From assembly GCA_930367215.1 (NCBI GenBank), contig OV884056.1, positions 91,771,285 to 91,835,284 of the forward strand: a DNA stretch of 64,000 nucleotides, written 5' to 3'. Made by a program: the position numbers and the translations under genes. The stretch is from Pollenia angustigena (Eukaryota > Arthropoda > Insecta > Diptera > Polleniidae). This document shows, one piece after another, positions 32,576 to 42,458 of this stretch; the first letter of the stretch is position 1; the number at the start of each line of letters is the position of its first letter. The notes beneath the pieces were generated by a model. It was given only the letters and a program-made list of their open reading frames with translations. It was not told the DNA's origin and made no database searches.

Positions 32576-34232
32576 AAGTGGGTGAAGATAAATACGCCGA
32601 GTTAAATACGTTTTATGACGTAAAACGTTACGTTATTAAAAACGTAGCTGAGCTACGCGTAGCTGATTAAAAACGTAGCTCAACTACGCATATTTCAGCT
32701 ACGCGTAGCTCAGCTACGTTTTTATTTAATTTTTTTCTTAATTTTGAGCGGTGTGTATGGGAGAGATTTTTTAAATTGCGGCCGAACCAAAAAAGATTAC
32801 GGAACCGGAGAGGCACCAAATTAGAGGTAATCAACTCTACTTTCGTAATCTTTAATCAAAATTTAAGATATATAAATTTTTCTATTTTTAAAAAATTCTA
32901 TAAATTTTGGCTAGTGTATCTGGGAGAGATTTTTTTAAGTTGCGACCGAACCAAAAGAGATTACGGAACGGGAGTAGCACCAAATTAGAGGTAATCAACT
33001 CTACTTCAATTACAAAAAAAAATTTTTAAATTTTTGTCATTTTATTGTTAATTCTGTTTTTTAAAATTGTTAATTTTGTTGAAAGAAAAAAACCCTGAAG
33101 AAGGCACTCAAAGAAAGTGCCGAAATATTGGTGAAAATAAATTTTATAAAAAAAGTTTTTTATATAAAACAATAAGACCTTAAGCTTGAACATTTATTTT
33201 ACATATTAAAATAATAAAGGTCGAATAAAAATACATATTATATAAATTTATAGAATTTTTTAAAAATAGAAAAATTTATATTTCTTAAATTTTGATTAAA
33301 GATTACGAAAGTAGAGTTGATTACCTCTAATTTGGTGCTACTCCCGTTCCGTACTCTTTTTTGGTTCGGTCACAACTTAAAAAAATCTCTTTCAGATACA
33401 CTAGCCAAAATTTAAAGAATTTTTTAAAAATAGAAAAATTTATATTTCTTAAATTTTGATTAAAGATTACGAAAGTAGAGCTGATTACCTATAATTTGGT
33501 GCCACTCCCGTTCCGTAATCTTTTTTGGTTCGGTCGCAACTTAAAAAAATATCTCCCGTATACACTAGCCAAAATTTGAAGAATTTTTTAAAAATAGAAA
33601 AATTTATATTTCTTAAATTTTGATTAAAGATTACGAAAGTAGAGTTGATTCCCTCTAATTTGGTGCTACTCCCGTTCCGTAATCTTTTTTGGTTCGGTCG
33701 CAACTTAAAAAAATATCTCCCGTATACACTAGCCAAAATTTAAAGAATTGTTTTAAAAATAGAAAAATTTATATTTCTTAAATTTTGATTAAAGATTACG
33801 AAAGTAGAGTTGATTACCTATAATTTGGTGCTACTCCCGTTCCGTAATCTTTTTTGGTTCGGTCACAACTTAAAAAAATTTCTTTCAGATACACTAGCCA
33901 AAATTTAAAGAATTTTTTAAAAATAGAAAAATTTATATTTCTAAAATTTTGGTTAAAGATTACGAAAGTAGAGTTGATTTCCTCTAATTTGGTGCTACTC
34001 CCGTTCTGTAATCTTTTTTGGTTCGGCCGCAATTTAAAAAATCTCTCCCATACACACCGCTCAAAATTAAGAAAAAAATTAAATAAAAACGTAGCTGAGC
34101 TACGCGTAGCTGAAATGTGCGTAGCTGAGCTACGTTTTTAATCAGCTACGCGTAGCTCAGCTACGTTTTTAATAACGTAACGTTTTACGTCATAAAACAT
34201 ATTTAACTCGGCGTATTTATCTTCACCCACTT
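32576..34232. mobile_element. Foldback element, 1657 bp, 9-bp TSD (MULE/FB type)
   Basis: The 9-bp AAATAACTA flanks the element (32567-32575 and 34233-34241). The TIR starts AAGTGGGTGAAGATAAATAC and contains GTTTTATGACGTAAAACGTT, then GTAGCTGAGCTACGCGTAGC hairpin words. Inside each arm is a ~164-bp tandem repeat (unit with GATTACGAAAGTAGAGTTGA and GTTCGGTC): about two units in the left arm and five in the right arm. Long TIRs built of direct repeats plus a 9-bp duplication are typical of foldback and Mutator-like elements. The centre (33000-33240) has no transposase. Confidence 0.85.
33093..33130 (+). other. Hammerhead-ribozyme-like core in the foldback centre (decayed)
   Basis: CTGAAGA at 33095-33101 is followed after one base by a perfect stem GGCACT...AGTGCC with a short loop and then GAAA at 33122-33125. 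This CUGANGA-stem II-GAAA layout is the conserved half of a hammerhead core. The cleavage-site half seen in the copy at 56682 (ACGTC) is altered here to ATATT. No biochemical activity is claimed. Confidence 0.4.
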
Positions 34233-34559
34233 AAATAACTAATACTCTGAAATAAATATGTTTTGAAAAAGTAAGTCGATCCTCAATACATACGTCAATA
34301 GAAATATTCAAATTACTTATTTGATTTCCAAAAGCAATAGCTTTACTTTAAGAAATATTTATCTATATTAAATTGTTTATTGATGACAAAAGGCGGAAAT
34401 GTTCAAGGCTATAATTTGCATTAGATTGTAGAACATCACTTTTACCTTTATTCGTACTAAATTAGAGAAAAATGTCGTCAGCAAAAATAAAAGACCTACA
34501 AACATTAGTATCAATAAATTTTGAGAGGTCATTTTCATATTACACAAAAAAAAAGTGAG

Positions 34560-34800
34560 CCCAAAACTAAGCCCTCTTTTATTTTTTTTTCAGTTGAGCT
34601 TTTCAAAAGTGAGCGTGTTTTCAACAGGTAGACAAATAAATGTACAGAACTTAATCGACTTAGAATTACTCAAGGATCTAGAATACATATATTTTATGGG
34701 GTCTTAGATGAATATTAAGAAAGATTCACACGGAATGGGAAACTAAGTATACCCTTATTAACCATTCGTGGTGAAGGGTTTAAAGATAAGATGGTTAAGC
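34560..34800 (-). repeat. Truncated copy of the ACCCTCYACC repeat family
   Basis: In inverse orientation the segment carries the family landmarks TTAATCGACTTAGAATTACT, ATGGGGTCTTAGATGAATAT and TTCACACGGAATG seen at 46740-47612. The other half is missing. Confidence 0.6.
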
Positions 34801-34939
34801 AGAGGTAAGATACGTATTTGGGACATCCATTAAGCCAGAACTAGCCTGGCAGTCGTGATCGAATACTTTTTCAATTCGAAAGCAATTTTATTTCTAAAGG
34901 TACGTTCAGACTGATGAAATATTTGGTAGAAAACATTAA

Positions 34940-35953
34940 GGCCCTAAATTTGTAAAACGCAAACGCAACGCCAAAAATTATATTGAAAGCAAAAACAAAA
35001 TCGAAAATATTTCATAATTTTGTTGTTGTTTTCTATAGAAATGTATATTGAATTTTTAAACGCTGCATATCTTGTGGCGTTGATAATTTTAAAACGCAAT
35101 ATGTATGTAGTATTTCTATAGAAAGCAACAACAAAATTTTGACATTAGCGGTATTCAATGTTTGGTGCGTTTTAGGTTGCAACGGGTTGGAAGTGCAATA
35201 ATTTTATCATTGACAGTGAGCGGTGTTTTAAGCAACTTTGCAATGCTAGATGCAAATTAGATAACAGCTGTTTTACGGAATTATTGGTCGTGAAAACTTA
35301 CAAAAAGGTGTTTGATTAGTTTGTGAAATTGTTTTAAAATGCCACGAAGCAGTGCAAAAGAATATATTATTGCAGCATTAGTAGAACTACGCCAATCGTT
35401 GGCCTTTTTATAAGATGCCTTAAGGTATCGTACCTTCCACCTTTTAATATCCCAGGTTGCATCGATACCGCTTTTTTCCATAAATTTCTAAATAATAATA
35501 ATAAAGAAATTGCTTTTGAAAAATTACGGACTTCTCTTAAATACTAACCTCTATGTTTTCTGACTTCTCCAAATAATCCAAAACAGTTTTGATTTCATCT
35601 GCCGTCCACTTCTTGTCGGGTTTTTCTCTTTTTAATTTTTTATTTAGAGTTGTCGGCTCCATATCTTGAATTTTGTTTCACGATTCTAAATTATTGTTTA
35701 CAAATGTCAGCTGTTCGAGTATCAGTTATGTAAACGCAATACATGTAGCAAAAAAAAGCTAAACAGTTTTTGTGTTGCGCAAAAGCAACGATGTGACAAT
35801 TGCAATTCTGTATATTTTGTTGTTGGATTGCAAACAAAAGCTACAATATTTTGCATTTGCACTTTCGCAACACCATTCGCATCAAACATTGAACTCCGCT
35901 ATTGTTTTCAATGTTATTTTTAGCATTGCGTTGCGTTTTACAAATTTAGGGCC
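34940..35953. mobile_element. Harbinger-type element, 1014 bp, TSD TAA, retaining a Myb/SANT-like ORF
   Basis: GGCCCTAAATTTGTAAAACG begins the element and its inverse ends it; TAA occurs at 34937-34939 and 35954-35956. On the minus strand it carries a two-exon ORF with a Myb/SANT-like region (35281-35662). PIF/Harbinger elements normally encode a transposase plus a separate Myb-like DNA-binding protein; here no transposase domain is found. A 24-codon ATG frame on the plus strand (35339-35413, MPRSSAKEYIIAALVELRQS) overlaps the minus ORF and could be the truncated start of the lost transposase, which is inference. Confidence 0.75.
35281..35662 (-). CDS. Myb/SANT-like DNA-binding protein of a Harbinger-type element (two exons)
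   Basis: Exon 1 (35549-35662) runs from ATG through MEPTTLNKKLKREKPDKKWT and ADEIKTVLDYLEKSENIE to the donor GAGGTTAGT. Exon 2 (35281-35487) follows acceptor TTATTTAG and continues KFMEKSGIDATWDIKRWK, RYLKASYKKANDWRSSTN to a TAA, giving 106 residues in phase 0. The tryptophans W19, W51, W56 and W74, an N-terminal basic patch and the RYLKASYKKAND helix fit the Myb/SANT-like proteins encoded by PIF/Harbinger transposons, which bind the TIRs and help transposase entry into the nucleus. The C-terminus after about residue 78 may be a fusion to unrelated sequence created by an internal deletion. Expression is unknown. Confidence 0.5.
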
Positions 35954-36480
35954 TAAATATTTAATTAATGTAGTCTGAACACAAAATATTTTTGAGCAAG
36001 TAAAAATATTTGCCGGCAAACAAATATTGGTGCAATGTGAACATAGTTTTCCGCTAATTTAACAATTTTTTATCGAATTTTCGCCATTTCTTATAGTTTT
36101 AGGCACTTTTAATAAAATTTATGGCGAGTTTTAAATATCTAAATTTTCCGCGAATTTTCGCTATTTTTGCAACTTCTTTTTGTTTTTTCCCGACATTTTG
36201 TTTTTTCAAATATATTTTAGGGATTGTTTCCAAGTTTAGCTGGAAGTTAAAACTGGAAGACAATGGATACAGTTTTTTTACAGTCTCCTGTTCTAACACT
36301 ATAAGAGCTGCTGCTCCACGGAATAAAACAAATAAATTAACATCTGCACTTGTTTTCACCATTTGTGAAATATATTTTTATTTTTGAACACTTTCATTAA
36401 ATAATTATTTGATGAAAATATTTTGTTTTAGTCTAAACGCATAGCAAACATGATTTAGTTTATTTTATTTGACACTACAT

Positions 36481-38073
36481 CAGGGTTGCCGTTTGAAAAA
36501 TTTTTATCCGACCAAAATTGTCTGCAAAACCTACCAAAATTCTTTGAAACCGACCAAATTTTTGAAATATTTAAAAACCAATTATATCGTCATAAAAATG
36601 CAAAAGAGCCTATCATAATTTTTAAACAAATTTCAGTAGCGATACTACTGAGATTACAAAAACAGTTTTTCAGGATAGTGTCAATCATGCGTAATGTGGT
36701 AACGATATTAACCAGAAAACCCCGTTGTTATAATCACAATAGCTGCCTTTTTATTAAGTTATCTATCTTTTTCTTAATATGAACATAGGCCCTTTTGCAT
36801 TTTATATGACGATATGTATGTATCTGTATTTTTGATAAAAAGTATAATTTTTATTGGATAAAGCTATAAATCTACATATTATTTTTTTTTTGTAATTTGC
36901 AATTATAGTAAAAACAAAATATTAAACGTCCTACACGTAACCCCTAGTTTTATTAAAAGTTTATTTGCTGGTAACGTTTAACTTAAACAAAATGTATGTA
37001 TATATACAAATTCATTTAATAACGCTTATAAACTGGAATAATTCATTGATCATATGCAATAACACATATAGACCACTAATAAAATATGAATCAAAATTTA
37101 TTAACTTAAGTTTGTACAATTTAAGAAAAAAGTATTAAACTTTATAAGACATAGGCTGAGCTCCAATTCATCCTAATACCTTGCAGAGAAGGTAAACAAT
37201 GTATCAAAGAGTTTAACAATGCATAGTTGGCTTATTGTATACGCGTTGATAACTTGCTCTGTTTTGGAACTCATCCATACTTTCTGCAAGTTCTGCAGTT
37301 CTTATACCATTGCCTTTATAAAACTGTTTCAAAATACAGAATCAAAGCATCCCGCTGTTCTACGATTCTTACAACATCTTCCTTTAAGAAGTCCATCTTG
37401 TATAAGAAACACCTAATACAGAACAGAATTCCTGAAATTCTTTTATTTATGTTATTATTTTAGGACTATGTGAAAAAGTTTAAATATAACCACAAAGAAC
37501 CTTAATATTTTATGCATTAGTAAGTAAGATTAACTGCATGTTCATCTATTTCTAAACGAAGACTTCGTTCGATTAACTTACATTTAAAACGAAAACAAAT
37601 TATACAATATTGTCTTTGTTTTACATGTAATTAAAACGAACGAAGTCTACGTTTGACATCGATCAATAGGCTATAAGCTTACCAACAGTTCCAGTCATGG
37701 CGTGACCGCCGCTTGTTGCCAATCCGATCAAATTTTGTATAGGAATATTATTTGTTGATAAACAGTTTTTTATAAGAAGAAAAATTTAAACGGCATCTGA
37801 CTTGGTAAGCTCGAATAAGAGGACAAAGCTATCCTTTATAAAACTGATACCGTCAAAGTAACTTGCTCCTAACGTAATATCAATGCAATATCCATAGTTT
37901 CATCAACAATAAAAAAAAATGTTTGTGTTTGGTAAAAAAGCTATGAGATTTGTAATTGTCTGCTATCCGTCCAGTTTTCTAAAACCGACCAAAATTAGGT
38001 TTGGCCTACCATCCGACCAAAACAAAAATATTCGACCAAATTTGGTCGGAAAAGACCATGTTCGGCAACCCTG
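36481..38073. mobile_element. hAT-type element, 1593 bp, 8-bp TSD CACTACAT
   Basis: TIR CAGGGTTGCCG at the left and CGGCAACCCTG at the right, each flanked by CACTACAT (36473-36480 and 38074-38081). The 8-bp duplication and CAG tip are diagnostic of the hAT superfamily. Subterminal repeats CCGACCAAAATT occur near both ends. Inside are a hairpin around TATATCGTCATAAAAATGCA (36589-36822) and a palindromic MITE (37533-37673). The frame at 36486-36782 is not recognisably a transposase. Confidence 0.85.
37533..37673. mobile_element. Palindromic MITE copy inside the hAT element
   Basis: Arms with CTTACATTTAAAACGAAAAC and its inverse, flanked by CGAACGAAGTC-type words and ending ATAGGC. It is a diverged member of the 29837-29987 family, inserted into the hAT element. 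Confidence 0.65.
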
Positions 38074-38123
38074 CACTACATATTTGCCAGCTGTTTTAAC
38101 AAACAAAAATTCTCAAATATTTA

Positions 38124-38249
38124 TGTGCTGTTTTCACAACACAAGTGACTTACGTGTAGTAAAATTTGTATGGAAAACACTCAAAAACTGAGTGCTTTTC
38201 ATATAAATTTCACTACGCGTGCAGTCACTTGTGTTGTGAAAACAGCACA
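38124..38249. mobile_element. 126-bp MITE, TSD TTA
   Basis: TGTGCTGTTTTCACAACACA is mirrored exactly by the right end; TTA flanks both sides. The arms pair over about 50 bases (CACTCAAAAACTGAGTG centre). A non-autonomous, Harbinger-like duplication length. Confidence 0.75.
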
Positions 38250-38481
38250 TTAAACACTTAAAACAAAATATTGTTTTGTTTTACACACTTTGAAGCAAAT
38301 ATCAGAACAAATATTTTCGTCAAATATTTCATTAGTCTGAACGTACCTTTCAGTCTTTCAGTCGATACTGAGCGAATTGCACTGTTGTGAAAACTCAAAA
38401 AAACCTTTACTACAGTGAAAAAATAAAAATAACTTTCGAATCGAATAAGTATTCGGTCATGACAGCCAGAATAAGCCCCCA

Positions 38482-38791
38482 GGGGGGATACCGCGTATTT
38501 CGATTCGAAAGAAATCATTTACGGATTCGAACAATTTGTACTGTGTATTACGATTTTCGTAATCGTTCGAAACGATGACAGAGGTTGTATTTTTTTAAAA
38601 AATGGGAAATTTGATGAACAATTTTTGTTCGTAATAGAGAGTGGCTTTTAAGAAAGTGATTTTTTGTTTTCAATAAAGTATGAAAAACGTCCGTTTATTC
38701 GAAACAAATATTACGAATATCGTAACACACAGTACAAATTGTTCGAATCCGTAAATGATTTCTTTCGAATCGAAATACGCGGTAACCCCCC
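38482..38791. mobile_element. Inverted-repeat MITE with GGGGGGATACCGCG ends
   Basis: Arms of about 75 bases (GGGGGGATACCGCGTATTTC, then TTTCTTTCGAAT-type words, AACAATTTGTACTGTG) are near-perfect inverse copies at 38482-38556 and 38715-38791. The centre has no ORF. Confidence 0.7.
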
Positions 38792-39449
38792 AGTTCTTAC
38801 ATTCAGACCGAATACTATTCTTTTCAGCAATAAAATAAAATAAAATGAAAGAAAAATAAATCGAAAAATTAAATGAAGCTAGAAATACGTGTTAAGACCA
38901 AGAGAAAACCATGGAGTCTGATGCCCGCAATTTCTACAAATATATATCTATCGTGTAACGTCCTTTTCTTAATTGTAAAAGGTATTTTTTAACTACGGGT
39001 TCAAATGTAATGTATTTTACACTATCGATTTTCGAAGGTTAATTCAAAATTAACATTGATGTTAACAAAATAGTGTTAGCGGAAAGGTAAAGATAACTAT
39101 TAGAAACGAGCACGACAAATATCTTTTTCTAAAAATTGCGGGCGTTAGACGTAACCCGTTAACATCGATGCAGGCCCTTTCAAGAAACGTAATATATCAT
39201 ATAGGTAGTATACTATTCGGAAGACTGCAAAATTAAGTATAAATGGCTTAACCAAGACATGGAGTCAAAGTGCCCTTTTTGCATAGTTTGTAAAAAGCTT
39301 TTAGTAAAATAAAACAATCATCTTCAGTGACATGGAAAAACAAAAAAAAAAAAAAAAAACAAATTAATAATATAAAAAAAGGTTTCCGAAAATGAAAAAA
39401 AAAAAAATACAACTGACTGTTTTGATTCAATTGTTTTTTTCTTTTGCTA

Positions 39450-40245
39450 TCCTTTTTATACCCTCCACCACAATTAGTTGTGAAGAGGGTATATTAAGTT
39501 TGTCATTCCGTGTGAAACTTTTTTATTATTCATCTCAGACCCCATAAAGTATATATATTCTGGGTCCTTGAGTAATTCTAAGTCGATTTAGCCATGTCCG
39601 TCTGTCTGTCCGTCTGTTGAAAACACGCTCACTTTCGAACAACTCAAAAGAAATGAACAAACTTGGTGTCAATTTGCTAAGGATAACTTAGCAGTTTGGG
39701 ATTGAAATCCAGCAAAATCGGTTCAGTAGGACCAGAGCTATGAATCAAAATGTGGAACCACCACCTAAAAAAATTGATAATTTTGTTACAAAAAATAACA
39801 TAAATACTGGAACAAGGCACGGAATGAGATAAGATTTTGCAAAAATTTGTTTTATTTGACTGGAAATCACGCTGTTAAATTTCGTGAAGATCCGTCCATA
39901 ATTTACCCTAAGCCCCATATAAACACTACTCCCGGAAAACAGTTTAGTACGCCTAAAACCATAATTAATAATGCTATCATAACAGAAATTGGTACGTCAC
40001 AGTTTTCAAGGACTAGAAATAACGCTGTGAAATTTCGTGATGATCCGTCCATAATTTACCCTAGGCCCCATATAAACCCTACTACCGGAAAACAGTTTAA
40101 TCGCCTAAAACCATAATTAATAACAAATCGTCACAGTTTAAGATAATAATAACATCATACAAATATTACTCCTTAAACATTCGACCTGTCGGTGGAGGGT
40201 ATCAAAGATTCGGCACAGCCGAATATAGCACTCTAACTTGTTGTT
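39450..40245 (+). repeat. Dispersed ACCCTCCACC repeat family, copy with two internal units
   Basis: Begins TATACCCTCCACCACAATTA and ends GGAGGGTATCAAAGATTCGG followed by ACAGCCGAATATAGC. It contains GTCATTCCGTGTGAAAC, CCATGTCCGTCTGTCTG and, at 39868-40115, two tandem ~130-bp units (CCGTCCATAATTTACCCT). This style of short interspersed element is frequent in flies and is sometimes assigned to INE-1/Helitron-like groups; the class is not proven here. An open frame across the two units reflects only the repeat. Confidence 0.65.
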
Positions 40246-40435
40246 ATTAAAAAACATTAAAAAGAGATGTGCGACCTTTATTTTCTCAAACGACTTTTTT
40301 GTGCAACTTTATTTTTTTTTTAAACGACCTTTTGTGCGACTTTTCAAAAATTCCGAACGGTAACCCTGCTGGAAAGCGTTTATTTACCGAAAAAACTGAA
40401 AGTAGGGAGGGTCAAAAGAGAAAAAAAAAATTGAG

Positions 40436-40830
40436 AATTTTTTATATTTTTAATTAGGCTTAAGTTCATGAAATTTAATTTTTATTAAATTATTTTTATG
40501 AAGAAAGGAATTTTACAACATGAAAATTAATTAAAATTGTTATTGATAATCTTTCATTCTTGACGTGGCTCGGGCTCGAACCCTGGCCGGCAGGTTACCA
40601 TGACATGTTTCGATCGCAACCATTCGATCTCCTCAGATGGATTTGCCGTCTTACACTCGCAGCCATCGACGACTGCTGACGTCACTAGTCAAACATCAAT
40701 CCTTAAACCAAATTGTATTTTAACATTTGGTAGATCGAAATTTGCTTTCCTGAATGATTATCCATTTTAATTGAATTCACATGTTTTTTTCTTTACTTCT
40801 GTTTTTTGCAAAAATTTTACTTGTAAAATT
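40436..40830. repeat. Dispersed repeat with tRNA-like B-box word, intact copy
   Basis: It shares TTCATTCTTGACGTGGCTCG, GGTTACCATGACATGTTTCG and CGACGACTGCTGACGTCA with 43200-43493 plus 45161-45290. On the minus strand it includes GGTTCGAGCCC, close to the pol III B box of tRNA genes, so a tRNA-derived SINE is possible; no convincing A box or tRNA fold was found. It provides the empty-site comparison for the element at 43497-45160. Confidence 0.55.
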
Positions 40831-40897
40831 TTTAATTGCAAAAATTTTGAAACAGCTGTTTCATGTTTTTGTTTACATAATCTTTTAACAACATTAT

Positions 40898-41013
40898 CCC
40901 CCAATTTCACCAAGTTCAGTTAAAACTAACTATTACTTTAACTTACAGTTAACAATATGTTTTGACAGCTATAACTGATAGTTAATTATAACTAAACTTG
41001 GTGGAATTGGGGG
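40898..41013. mobile_element. Hairpin MITE with CCCCCAATTTCACC ends
   Basis: CCCCCAATTTCACCAAGTT is mirrored by AACTTGGTGGAATTGGGGG, with AGTTAAAACTAACT-type pairing further in. Total 116 bases. Confidence 0.65.
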
Positions 41014-41019
41014 CAAATA

Positions 41020-42152
41020 TATAAATTTTTCTTAAACTTAGGAACAATAAACATTTGCAAGTTCTAGTTTAAAACAGTTCAATTACATACAGCTGGATAC
41101 TGTCAAAATGCCTAACTTGCTGGTTTTTGTTGGTAAAGCTTTCTATTGCTTTTGCTTTTTTATTTTTATTTTTTCGAGTAATTGGCAGAAAATGTTCGTA
41201 CATTTTTAATTTACTCTCTTGTTGCAAGTTTCTGCTAGTAAAGTAAATGAACACGCCTTAAATCTATTTCTATTTACAAGTTTCAGGGCATATTTCAAAA
41301 ATTCTATTTGACATGAAAAATAAATTTAAAACATAAATTCATATTTAAATAAAATTGGTGAAATAGGCCCTCAAAATAATTAAATATCAAATCAAATTTG
41401 TATTTATTAAATCTCACTATTTCCAACACTATCTCTTTGAAGGCACTTGTCAAAGGTTTGAAAACCAAAACAAACATAAATGCAATGACGGCGATGTTTA
41501 TTATAACGACAATATTTGCTGTAATATTTGTAGAGCTCTCCTCGAATTTTTCTGGGTTGTTGGTTATCAGTGAAGTGAAGTACGAGACACTGATATGGGA
41601 GTGTTTTTCTTTAGCATAAAAACATACGAGTTACTTAGGCAGAGGGAAGTGCAGTGAAGCTTCACTCCTCTTGTTTTTTGTTTTATTTTTTTTTTAAGTG
41701 GCGTTTTTCATTATATTTTTTTTTGTTGTTTTTTTTTTTTTTTTGTCTGTAACAAATTTGAACCCATTTACACAACAGCGATTATATTGTTTAAATTGTT
41801 GTTGAATATTGTTCAGAGTTATTAAAGAATTTATTACTTTGTGGGTTTTGTAAAATGCAATTAAATAAAAAAAAGTAAACACAAAGTTCAAATTCTTTCA
41901 TTTGTTTAATTATTTATTTTTCATATGTTTAAAATAAAATTAAAAATTATATTCTAATCTTATTTACCGAACAACAGTAACCTAGACCTTCGGCCCGAAT
42001 TGTACCATCCGTGAACGTACAACACGTCAGGTAAAAAACATTTTTCGGAGTATGACACACGTGAACGTACTGTACGTCACCAAAATTGTTATACCGGGCG
42101 ATCACTCATGCCATATTTTATGCTATAAAGTATGACATACGAGTTCGTATAT
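41020..42152. other. Interval without recognisable gene
   Basis: AT-rich, with a few words such as GAACGTACAACACGTCAG and GAACGTACTGTACGTCAC near 42010-42080 that look like a short diverged duplication. Open frames (for example 41398-41619) have no recognisable protein. Confidence 0.4.
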
Positions 42153-42458
42153 GCCGTCGTCCAGACTTGCAATTTTTGTTACTGAAATCTTCAAAAATTC
42201 TGCTTTGATATTGCACTAGTGTCCAGATTATGAAATTAATAGTTTTGCAATTTTCTTATTTTTATCTTGTCTTTCCTCCTCATTTCATTTTTTTTTTTCA
42301 TTTTTATATTTCGTAAATAAATACAAACACACCTACAGCCAACTTCAGGTTAAAAAGTGTAAGATTAACAAATAAAAACAGAATTGCAGAGTCCATGAAA
42401 CTGAGTAACCCTAAACTCGAGAATTGCTGCAGCAAAAACTGCAAGTCTGGACGTTGCC
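42153..42458. mobile_element. Inverted-repeat MITE with CGTCCAGACTTGCA ends
   Basis: CGTCCAGACTTGCAATTTTTG at the left mirrors CAAAAACTGCAAGTCTGGACG at the right. Both ends continue outward as GCC/GGC, so a few bases of boundary are uncertain. Confidence 0.65.

Larger units (their letters stand above)
34896..38350. mobile_element. Outer element hosting a nested transposon stack
   Basis: AAAGGTACGTTCAGACTGAT at the left (from 34896) is mirrored by TCATTAGTCTGAACGTACCTTT at the right (to 38350). Between them sit a Harbinger-type element (34940-35953), a hAT element (36481-38073) and a MITE (38124-38249), leaving only short host remnants. Its own duplication was not resolved. Confidence 0.6.

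Noticed and set aside
33485..34032. Similar open frames reading RPNQKRLRNGSSTKLE and FNQNLRNINFSIFKKFFKFW
   Set aside because: They recur only because the ~164-bp tandem repeat of the foldback arm recurs; no protein family and no codon signature.
36099..36387. Overlapping frames on both strands of 87-88 codons
   Set aside because: Hydrophobic low-complexity translations with no recognisable family, in repeat sequence related to 23.9 kb.
39847..40116. 89-codon frame with repeated NAVKFRDDPSIIYPKPH
   Set aside because: It is a translation of the two tandem units of a dispersed repeat; other copies break the frame.
40560..40600. tRNA gene suggested by GGTTCGAGCCC
   Set aside because: No cloverleaf can be drawn around it and the sequence is a repeated element.
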